Shown: one piece after another, positions 6,716-12,415 of the stretch
How positions within the stretch are numbered: position 1 is the stretch's first letter
How the letters are laid out: each line of letters begins with the position of its first letter
DNA from: Promethearchaeota archaeon
GTDB taxonomy: Archaea; Asgardarchaeota; Lokiarchaeia; Sigyniarchaeales; Promethearchaeaceae
Length of the DNA: 12,415 nucleotides
Reading direction: 5' to 3'
Assembly: GCA_014729055.1 (NCBI GenBank)
Contig: WJKO01000827.1
Coordinates: 1 to 12,415 of the forward strand
Notes under the pieces: generated by a model
The model's input: only the letters and a program-made list of their open reading frames with translations
The model's database searches: none
Told to the model about the DNA's origin: nothing
Position numbers and translations under genes: made by a program

Positions 6716-6733
6716 AGCTAAGGTAACTTAGCT
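6716..6733. promoter_or_regulatory. Operator palindrome, copy 2, abutting the TATA box
   Basis: Second identical 18-bp palindrome, 25 bases from the first (start to start), touching the TATA-like TTTATAAA on the minus strand. Binding here would block TBP/TFB or polymerase. Confidence 0.75.
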
Positions 6734-6753
6734 TTATAAATTTATCTATATAA
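6733..6753 (-). promoter_or_regulatory. TATA region of the PH-HTH gene
   Basis: Two TATA-like boxes read on the minus strand, TTTATAAA (6733-6740) and TTTATATA (6746-6753). The nearer one predicts transcription starting near 6710, inside the operator pair. Confidence 0.5.
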
Positions 6754-6787
6754 ACTTCAAATTATCTTTTAACATTTTTATTTGAAA

Positions 6788-7465
6788 TTACATCTCAATT
6801 CCAGAGATGGAACAGCCATTGTCTTTTAATTTCTGTAGTTGTTTTTTAACATGTAAAGGGAGCGGATCTAATTTATTTTTCTCCAAATCTAGCCTTTTAA
6901 TGGATTTTAGTGAACCTATACTCTCCGGGAGGGATTGCAAATTATTATGATATAAGCTAAGTGTTTTTAGTGATGTCAGTGCACCTATATTCTCTGGTAG
7001 AGATGATAAATTATTATTCTCCAAATCTAAAAATGTAAGTAATTTTAACGTGCCTATGGTGTCTGGGAGAGATGAAAGATTATTTTGAGATAAATCCAAT
7101 GTATTGAGGGATCGAAGATTGCTAATCGTGTCTGGGAGAGAGGACAAATTATTTCCACCTAAGCCCAATGCTTCAAGATATGTCATTTTAGTTATTATCT
7201 CCGGGAGAGAGGAAAGCTCTTTTTCAAATAATCCCAGCTGAACGAGATGTCTGTCTGACACAATAAACCCAAATGTATCCCACATCATTTCTGAAACTTT
7301 CGGAATCTCCCCGCCGACCAGAGATTCCAGTTCCATCATGAGGTAATATTCTTGGCGGTCAAGCATCGTGCTATGATAGGACATTGGTTCATCCGCCGCA
7401 CTTGGGTGAAGGCTTTTTACTATTTTAGAAAGATATCTCTTTAATTTTTTGAGTGTTTTTCCCAT
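6788..7465 (-). CDS. Leucine-rich-repeat protein, Asgard type
   Basis: A 225-residue, probably cytosolic, protein-interaction module. A basic N-terminus (1-20) is followed by a cap region (about 38-73; ELESLVGGEIPKVSEMMWDTFGF) resembling caps on lokiarchaeal LRR proteins. About five to six 23-residue repeats follow (about 74-205), with consensus LxxLxLxxNNLSSLPxxIGxL, then a short C-terminal cap (206-225). There is no signal peptide, membrane helix or enzymatic domain. The ATG at 7465 has GGGG about 9 bases upstream. It lies 84 bases downstream of the flippase-like gene and two genes after the small GTPase. LRR proteins often bind small GTPases, so a partnership is conceivable but is inferred only from position. 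Confidence 0.88.
   Translation of the reverse strand: MGKTLKKLKRYLSKIVKSLHPSAADEPMSYHSTMLDRQEYYLMMELESLVGGEIPKVSEMMWDTFGFIVSDRHLVQLGLFEKELSSLPEIITKMTYLEALGLGGNNLSSLPDTISNLRSLNTLDLSQNNLSSLPDTIGTLKLLTFLDLENNNLSSLPENIGALTSLKTLSLYHNNLQSLPESIGSLKSIKRLDLEKNKLDPLPLHVKKQLQKLKDNGCSISGIEM
6866..7216. repeat. 69-bp imperfect tandem repeats encoding the LRRs
   Basis: The DNA repeats with a 69-base period (23 codons). Segments such as CTGGGAGAGATGAAAGATTA and CTGGTAGAGATGATAAATTA recur with few changes. The likeness at DNA level suggests fairly recent unit duplication or gene conversion. Confidence 0.7.
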
Positions 7466-7549
7466 TTTTTTTTCCCCATCTTATTAGATTATTAGATCAA
7501 TTTATTATCAATTTTATTATCAATTTTCAATGCTTTTTTTTAATGCTGT
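7466..7549. other. AT-rich spacer with short repeats before the LRR gene
   Basis: This gap holds two copies of a TTTATTATCAA-like unit (about 7500-7526) and two of TTATTAGA (about 7480-7496). It may contain the LRR promoter, but no single clear TATA box stands out. Confidence 0.3.
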
Positions 7550-9460
7550 CTATTGGGATTTACCTTTATTCTTAATTATCATAAGTTCTTTTGCTTCTTG
7601 TATCGCTTTTGTATCGTCCATCTTGAACTTATTATGTAATTTACTTCTTTTACTGGTCCATAGTACGATCGTATAAACTGGTTTCACAATGAATTTTGAT
7701 GGTCCCGATATCTTCGTCACTTTCTTAAATGAGGCTAAGCTGCCTTCATCCCAACCACCCAACAATACTGATAGAGGTAGATAGACGAATGCAATTGCAA
7801 GAATAATAATTACAATAAAAAAGATTAACGCGGGGATTACACCAATCAAATCATCTAAATATGGGAAGATCAACTGATAAAAAACAGTCCCAAGAATAAA
7901 AACAACAATTGCGCAGGTAAACGGTGCAATAAAAGTCTGCCAGACGGGGATCTTCACTTTAAAGACTTTCTTATGAATGTATAGATAAGTGAGAATTACT
8001 TTACTTACGATTGCTAATAATTCTGCACATGGAATAAGCCAAGCGACTGCTATTAACCCATAAGTTTGTGGAATCTCCAGCCAGACGATTAATATTATCC
8101 ATGTTAGGATTGCTATAAGATTTTCCCATAAATGGAGCCACATAGAGATATTTGGGTTGTCGGTACCGATTAAAACATCCTCGCCGTTATTATTATATGG
8201 TTGTTGCAAGTTTCTGATAAGCCTAGGAAATATAAAGGGGATTGAAGGTATGTAGTAAGCCAGATCTAGTAGAGTGAATATTGGCGCCATTATCTGTATT
8301 GCCAATAAAATAACAGCCAACATCAAAAATTGAATAAGACCAGTAAATCTCGAACTTTGTCCCAGATAATATCGCGCTAAATTCTTCTTTCCGTTCATAT
8401 ATGATTCTGAGACAGCACCTCCTAATGCTAAATTAATTGCCACTGCTCCACCTATTTGTTCAGCCATATACGCAAAAGTCGCAAATGTTGTATATTGCGG
8501 AACATATCTTATCCACAAGAAAAGTTCTACAAAACTCACAACAGTCCATAGCATTAGCGGAAACCCTATTTTAACACCAAAACTAAAACATTCCCAGAAC
8601 AAACGCTTATCAAAGTCATGACGAAAGCAATCTCTGACAGAATAACCATATTCTTCGATTATGTTCTTAAAATACTTAGCAGAAACGGCCATTGTTATAA
8701 AATCATCAACGTAAAAACCTATGGTAGAACCAATCGCTATGCCCATAATTTCTCCCACGGCAGGATTGTGAATTCCATAGAATCTTCCAAGCAAGACAAA
8801 ACTAATATCAGTGATTCTTTGAAATACTTGACCTGATATAAAGTCGAGAATTGCGGTTTTGTTGAATTGTTGTAGAGAACCTAAAGTATTTTTAAAAACG
8901 CCTAAAAAACCAGGATATTGAGTTGTGGCATGAATAAGCATAATCCAGACAGCATAAGCCAATTCGGTTCTAGGAACGAAAAACAACGCATAATATGAAA
9001 CAGCTGTGGTTTGAATTAAACCTGTAATCATTTGATACCAGATAAAGTATTGAATATAAAGGATCATTTTTTTTGGATTCTTAATGTTACTTTCGCCAAC
9101 AAATCTATCCATGATTTTTGCCGTTCCTAAATCAAACATAGTAAAAAAAAGCCCAAAAATGCCTGTCGCGGTAGATTTATACCCCAGAGATTCTGGATAC
9201 GGATAAAAATATTTAAATAAGACTCCAGAAAATATTGCTGCGAAAATAACCATGAGAATATAAAAAGCCAAATTATACCAGAATCCCGCTAACGGACGGT
9301 GAAAACCGACAACGTCCCATAAACCCTCTTTAGTCATATCTCCTATTTCCAATGATACAAGGTTTTGCTTTGACTTTTTTTCCGAATTCTCGCTTTCTTT
9401 CAACGAGGTCTTATCATTAGAATAATCTTTGGTTTCTTGATCCTCTTGAGAAACATCCAT
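7550..9460 (-). CDS. MOP/flippase-like multi-pass membrane protein
   Basis: A 636-residue polytopic protein. After a charged, low-complexity N-terminal tail (1-55) there are about 12-14 hydrophobic helices between 60 and 568, then a basic cytosolic tail (569-636). The arrangement, including GIFGLFFTMFDLGTAKIMDRFVG (100-122) at the expected early position, resembles Wzx/MurJ-type members of the MOP superfamily, which flip lipid-linked sugars. It is longer than a usual Wzx because of both tails. No signature residue settles the substrate. The ATG at 9460 has no Shine-Dalgarno but a TATA box 25 bases upstream. A shorter product from M42 cannot be excluded. It begins 37 bases after the small GTPase gene. 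The membrane call is firm, the MOP call moderate. Confidence 0.72.
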   Translation of the reverse strand: MDVSQEDQETKDYSNDKTSLKESENSEKKSKQNLVSLEIGDMTKEGLWDVVGFHRPLAGFWYNLAFYILMVIFAAIFSGVLFKYFYPYPESLGYKSTATGIFGLFFTMFDLGTAKIMDRFVGESNIKNPKKMILYIQYFIWYQMITGLIQTTAVSYYALFFVPRTELAYAVWIMLIHATTQYPGFLGVFKNTLGSLQQFNKTAILDFISGQVFQRITDISFVLLGRFYGIHNPAVGEIMGIAIGSTIGFYVDDFITMAVSAKYFKNIIEEYGYSVRDCFRHDFDKRLFWECFSFGVKIGFPLMLWTVVSFVELFLWIRYVPQYTTFATFAYMAEQIGGAVAINLALGGAVSESYMNGKKNLARYYLGQSSRFTGLIQFLMLAVILLAIQIMAPIFTLLDLAYYIPSIPFIFPRLIRNLQQPYNNNGEDVLIGTDNPNISMWLHLWENLIAILTWIILIVWLEIPQTYGLIAVAWLIPCAELLAIVSKVILTYLYIHKKVFKVKIPVWQTFIAPFTCAIVVFILGTVFYQLIFPYLDDLIGVIPALIFFIVIIILAIAFVYLPLSVLLGGWDEGSLASFKKVTKISGPSKFIVKPVYTIVLWTSKRSKLHNKFKMDDTKAIQEAKELMIIKNKGKSQ

Positions 9461-9480
9461 TACTTTACTTTTATTTTCAT

Positions 9481-9490
9481 CTTATATAAA
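9481..9490 (-). promoter_or_regulatory. TATA box for the flippase-like gene
   Basis: Reads TTTATATAAG on the minus strand, centred about 25 bases from the ATG at 9460 with no ribosome site between. This fits a leaderless transcript starting in the short gap after the GTPase gene, in addition to possible read-through. Confidence 0.45.
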
Positions 9491-9497
9491 AATAAAT

Positions 9498-10043
9498 TCA
9501 CATCTGCATGAGGACTTGCAGATTTTCTCCATCCTCAGAATTAGCATTCCGCAGAGCAAGTATTTTTTTAAATAACAACATCAAACCATCTTCGGCTTTG
9601 TTACCAGTTTTTGCTGATGTTTTTACGAAATCAAAGAGAGCAAATTCTTTCATTTTATATTCAATGAGATCCTCATTAAGGTTCGTTTCGACATGTCTAT
9701 CATTCTTAGTACCGACTAATAAAATCGGTATATTTCTATCGGTTTTTCTGGCTATTTGAACCCACTCGTCTATTTCATCAATAGTTTCTGGGCGTGTTAA
9801 GTCAAATAATAGCATGACACCGCTGGATCCAGCAACATAAGAATCAAGAATAAATCGAAACCGCTCTTGTCCGGAAAAATCCCATAGCTGCAAAAGGTAA
9901 TGTTGCCCATTGTAATCAGCTTCATATACTAAAAAATCAATTCCTATGGTAATATCCATATCTGCACAAAATTTATTTTTTACAATGCGGTGAAGTAAAC
10001 TCGATTTTCCCACACCGCCATTACCAACTATGAGGATTTTCAT
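9498..10043 (-). CDS. Rab/Ras-like small GTPase, eukaryotic-type (Asgard)
   Basis: A 181-residue Ras-superfamily GTPase with all five G motifs intact: G1 GNGGVGKS (7-14), G2 Thr in TIGID (about T32), G3 WDFSGQE (54-60), G4 TKND (112-115) and G5 TSAK (142-145). The sequence style (LWDFSGQERFRFILDSYVAG) is Rab-like, and the glutamine needed for GTP hydrolysis is kept (Q59). The C-terminus (ENLQVLMQM) has no cysteine, so there is no prenylation signal and membrane attachment would need a partner. I chose the ATG at 10043 because it begins at strand 1 as in the family. An ATG at 10067 and a GTG at 10079 are also in frame. It is followed after 37 bases by the flippase-like gene, a possible effector or target. 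Confidence 0.92.
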   Translation of the reverse strand: MKILIVGNGGVGKSSLLHRIVKNKFCADMDITIGIDFLVYEADYNGQHYLLQLWDFSGQERFRFILDSYVAGSSGVMLLFDLTRPETIDEIDEWVQIARKTDRNIPILLVGTKNDRHVETNLNEDLIEYKMKEFALFDFVKTSAKTGNKAEDGLMLLFKKILALRNANSEDGENLQVLMQM

Positions 10044-10111
10044 AACGTTTTTATTGCAGTGTTTCATATGTATATTCACATTCCTAACTCGCTCTTCTTT
10101 TGCGACTCTGT

Positions 10112-10125
10112 TTTAAAAAATATAA
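10112..10125 (-). promoter_or_regulatory. TATA region of the small GTPase gene
   Basis: TTATATTTTTTAAA on the minus strand predicts a transcription start near 10095, leaving a 5' leader of about 28-50 bases depending on the start codon used. Confidence 0.4.
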
Positions 10126-10140
10126 CTAATACTCACACAA

Positions 10141-10158
10141 TAACCTAGATCTAAGTTA
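10141..10158. promoter_or_regulatory. 18-bp near-perfect palindrome upstream of the GTPase promoter
   Basis: TAACCTAGATCTAAGTTA pairs at eight of nine positions (one C/A mismatch). It lies about 16 bases upstream of the GTPase TATA region. It shares the 8-mer CTAAGTTA with the minus-strand reading of the twin operators at 6691-6733, which may mean a common regulator. It could also be the end region of the glycohydrolase gene, which begins further up. Confidence 0.45.
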
Positions 10159-10197
10159 ATAAAGAACAAGAATTTTAAGTGAAGTTTCTGATTTCGA

Positions 10198-11220
10198 TTA
10201 TGCTTTCGGCGACATTATCTCAATTAATTTATTTGTTTTTTCTTCCAATACATGTTTATTCTGTAATTTTTGTAACCAAGTAGCCGGAATATTTGAATAC
10301 CCATAATAACTTCCTGCTAGTGCTCCATTGATGGCACCTGTTGTATCGTTATCACTACCAAAATTAGTAGCTTCGATCACTGATTCATCAAATGATGTAG
10401 TACAGCAGAAGCTAATTAGAGAAATACTTAGAGAGTCTAACACATATCCTCCTTTATCATAATAATCGTGGGAGATCTCTTCAAATGTTTTTTGGTTGCT
10501 TTTAAATTGATTTATCTTCTTTATAATGGCATCAACACATTTAGTTAGACGAGGAGAATTATTTAAAATAATTTTATCCATTATCCAGTGAATTTTTTGG
10601 GTATAGTCAATTGGAGCTAATTCAATATTATCTGGTCCATTCCCTCTTCTAATATTTTCCGAAATAAGGTAGTTATGAATAACATTTGAATAACAACACC
10701 TCGGGTCATAATGAGTAGTCTGCGAGATTATTATTGAATCTTCCACCAATTGACTAATATCGTTATAACGAAATACACCGATGGGTGCACATCTCATCAG
10801 TGAGCCATTAGAAGCACGTGGATTCATATTAGGATTATCCCCTCCTTCTGCAAGCCATACATCTCGGGCTGCTTTTTTCCACGAAACGCCCATTTTAAGG
10901 GAGTGCAATATCTGACGTGTCAGCAATCCAATATCCGTGGGTCCATCCTCGTACCATTTAATAAAGTGTTTAACGACAGTTTCAGGCACAACATCTCTAT
11001 CTTCAATTATTGCGTCTACAATACATAAAGCCATCTCTGTGTCATCAGTAAACGAACCTTTATCTCCAAAGACGCTTGGCGCATCCACAAAGTCTGTGAC
11101 TTTTCCACCAAACCGCTCCTTGATACGTAATCTACTGCTGAATTCGAACGGAGCTCCAAATGCATCTCCAATTGCCCCACCAAAAATACAACCTTTTATT
11201 CTGTCTATTGTATAATCCAT
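10198..11220 (-). CDS. ADP-ribosylglycohydrolase family protein
   Basis: A 340-residue hydrolase of the ARH/DraG family, which removes ADP-ribose from proteins or small molecules using two Mg/Mn ions. Family motifs are GAIGDAFGAPFE (15-26), the metal motif FTDDTEM (57-63; T58, D59, D60), NPRASNGSLMRCAPIGV (133-149) and the C-terminal metal motif GSDNDTTGAINGALAG (288-303; D290, D292, T293). All metal ligands are kept, so it should be active. I chose the ATG at 11220: the family starts just before IKGCIFGGAIGD, and a TATA box lies about 28 bases upstream. An ATG at 11280 would add 20 unrelated residues that span that box. It is divergent from the PLP-enzyme gene. The substrate is unknown. Confidence 0.93.
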   Translation of the reverse strand: MDYTIDRIKGCIFGGAIGDAFGAPFEFSSRLRIKERFGGKVTDFVDAPSVFGDKGSFTDDTEMALCIVDAIIEDRDVVPETVVKHFIKWYEDGPTDIGLLTRQILHSLKMGVSWKKAARDVWLAEGGDNPNMNPRASNGSLMRCAPIGVFRYNDISQLVEDSIIISQTTHYDPRCCYSNVIHNYLISENIRRGNGPDNIELAPIDYTQKIHWIMDKIILNNSPRLTKCVDAIIKKINQFKSNQKTFEEISHDYYDKGGYVLDSLSISLISFCCTTSFDESVIEATNFGSDNDTTGAINGALAGSYYGYSNIPATWLQKLQNKHVLEEKTNKLIEIMSPKA

Positions 11221-11244
11221 CTTTAATTTCACAATCCTTATCAA

Positions 11245-11252
11245 TCTATAAA
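11245..11252 (-). promoter_or_regulatory. TATA box of the ADP-ribosylglycohydrolase gene
   Basis: TTTATAGA on the minus strand is centred about 28 bases from the ATG at 11220, with no Shine-Dalgarno. This implies a near-leaderless mRNA and decides the start. A small palindrome, ATCAATATTTGAT (11252-11264), overlaps its upstream edge. Confidence 0.45.
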
Positions 11253-11296
11253 TCAATATTTGATGATAAAATATATTCATTTTCTAATGTTTTGTT

Positions 11297-11308
11297 GATT
11301 ATAATTAA
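11297..11308 (+). promoter_or_regulatory. TATA box of the PLP-enzyme gene
   Basis: GATTATAATTAA is centred about 21-23 bases upstream of the ATG at 11323. There is no ribosome site, again suggesting a leaderless transcript. Confidence 0.4.
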
Positions 11309-11322
11309 GCTAATTGAGTACG

Positions 11323-12378
11323 ATGAAAATGGAAGATTTTACTTTTAATCTGGAAAACGGACTTTATTTACGTACAGGCGGGCATAAATATATCAAGGCA
11401 TTATCTAAACGTATTGCAGACCTATATCAGATAAATCAAGATATTTGTCTTTTTCCTTCGGGCATGGCAGCAATCAGTTCGTGCTTACTCGCTATTTCAT
11501 ATGGGAACAGAAAAAACCCGGGACGCTTCATTTTTTCGTCCGAACTTTATTCTGATACCCTTAAACATGTGATACCTATGATAGAATCCCTCACACCTCA
11601 TTCTTGTGAACTTGTTTCCCCATGGAATGAGACCGAAATGCAAAATCTGTTTAAAAATACTTCACCACAGATTATCGGTATGTTTGTAGAGAGCGCTTCG
11701 AATCCAAATGGTTATAAACCTCTATGGGATTTAATACCAGATTGGGTCACTTTAATTGTAGATAATTCTTGGCTTAGTCCTCTATTATTTAATCCGTTTA
11801 ATGCCAGAGCAGATGTCGTTGTTGAGTCACTAACCAAATATTTCAGTGCTGGTACAAGATTTGGAGGTTTTGTATTAGCAAAAAGTAACAATATGACAAA
11901 TCGACTGAAAAATATTTCAAAAACCTTAGGCATGCATGTTCCTCCTAAACACGCCAAAGAAATATTGGAACTCTCTAATAATTTAGAAGAACGGATGAAA
12001 AAGATTTCAGAAAAGACTAAGAACCAACTGATTCCCTTTCTTAAGAATCATTCAAAAGTGAATTGGTATCGGGTGTGGGAAAATTCGAAAAATGAAACAC
12101 CCTATCAATATGCAGGTGTGGTTTATTTTGCAGTTAAATCAGTTAAATCGGGTAATAATTCTAAAGGAAATTCAAGATTCATGAAGAAACAATGGAGTGA
12201 ATGGTGTTTTGGGCTTTCAATTAAAGCTGCCACATCATATGGAAAGGAGTATGACCTAATCGACCATTGGACTCGTGGAACTGAAACAGAAATGCACGTC
12301 CGTTTAAGTGTTGGATTTAAAGACAACCCAAAATTAATTCATGATTTAGACGTGCTTATCAATAGAATTTCTTCTTAA
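11323..12378 (+). CDS. Cys/Met-metabolism-type PLP-dependent enzyme (variant)
   Basis: A 351-residue fold-type I PLP enzyme resembling the cystathionine gamma-synthase/lyase family, whose members cleave or form C-S bonds of sulfur amino acids. Visible motifs are YLRTGGHKY (15-23, where the family has YxRxxNP), the PLP-phosphate loop FPSGMAA (44-50), ESASNP (123-128), D147 in VDNSWLSPL (pairs with the pyridine nitrogen), and the Schiff-base lysine K172 in VVESLTKYFSAG (166-177). The usual GHxD after TKY is replaced by SAGTRFGG, and the protein is 30-50 residues shorter than typical members, so its substrate may differ. I used ATG 11323 rather than the TTG at 11314; ATG 11329 is also possible. 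It is divergent from the ADP-ribosylglycohydrolase and apparently monocistronic here. Confidence 0.85.
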   Translation: MKMEDFTFNLENGLYLRTGGHKYIKALSKRIADLYQINQDICLFPSGMAAISSCLLAISYGNRKNPGRFIFSSELYSDTLKHVIPMIESLTPHSCELVSPWNETEMQNLFKNTSPQIIGMFVESASNPNGYKPLWDLIPDWVTLIVDNSWLSPLLFNPFNARADVVVESLTKYFSAGTRFGGFVLAKSNNMTNRLKNISKTLGMHVPPKHAKEILELSNNLEERMKKISEKTKNQLIPFLKNHSKVNWYRVWENSKNETPYQYAGVVYFAVKSVKSGNNSKGNSRFMKKQWSEWCFGLSIKAATSYGKEYDLIDHWTRGTETEMHVRLSVGFKDNPKLIHDLDVLINRISS

Positions 12379-12415
12379 ATATTTGGTAATGGATTATTCG
12401 AGTTTATGTTAACAT

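Noticed and set aside
6691..6733. CRISPR-like repeat
   Set aside because: Only two copies, a 7-base spacer, and a promoter location; an operator pair explains it.
8618..8836. Plus-strand reading frame inside the flippase-like gene
   Set aside because: Antisense shadow of a well-supported membrane protein; no promoter, ribosome site or family pattern.
9498..9530. Prenylation motif at the GTPase C-terminus
   Set aside because: The C-terminal residues contain no cysteine.
11221..11280. 20-residue N-terminal extension of the ADP-ribosylglycohydrolase
   Set aside because: It covers the TATA box and is not like the family N-terminus.
12379..12415. Gene or terminator at the right edge
   Set aside because: Only 37 AT-rich bases; no clear hairpin, long T-run or start signal.

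Overview
The window looks archaeal and most likely comes from an Asgard (Lokiarchaeia-type) genome. The DNA is AT-rich. Several genes have a TATA-like element about 25 bases upstream of the start codon with no Shine-Dalgarno sequence, which suggests leaderless transcripts. The gene content also fits: an intact Rab/Ras-like small GTPase, a second protein that reads as a degenerate GTPase fused to a zinc ribbon, a leucine-rich-repeat protein with a lokiarchaeal-style N-terminal cap, an archaeal Xer recombinase, and an N-out seven-helix membrane protein. The lineage is inferred from these genes; no marker gene is present.

Layout. Bases 1-1946 (minus) hold a probable operon: a 7-TM membrane protein, then the beta and alpha subunits of the two-subunit iron-sulfur L-serine dehydratase, with alpha cut by the window edge. 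A divergent intergenic region (1947-2068) contains a dif-like imperfect palindrome and leads into a complete tyrosine recombinase (2069-2983, plus). Next on the plus strand is the degenerate-GTPase/zinc-ribbon protein (3034-4158). It converges on a DUF362 protein (4205-5653, minus).

From 5806 to 11220 everything is on the minus strand. In transcription order it encodes an ADP-ribosylglycohydrolase, a small GTPase, a MOP/flippase-like multi-pass membrane protein, an LRR protein, and a membrane-anchored bacterial-type PH-domain protein fused in frame to an XRE helix-turn-helix. The last gene has two identical 18-bp palindromes between its TATA box and start codon, so autoregulation is likely. 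It also has a strong Shine-Dalgarno sequence inside the reading frame, directly before the HTH part, so a free 70-residue regulator may be made as well. Finally, a Cys/Met-metabolism-type PLP enzyme (11323-12378, plus) is divergent from the ADP-ribosylglycohydrolase.

How the genes may work together. The serine dehydratase subunits form one enzyme, turning serine into pyruvate and ammonia. The GTPase, flippase-like and LRR genes lie in a row with short gaps and could form a membrane-associated switch module, but this rests on proximity only. The most interesting signals are the pseudo-GTPase, the PH-HTH fusion with an internal start and twin operators, and further palindromes upstream of the GTPase and DUF362 genes that resemble those operators in part.
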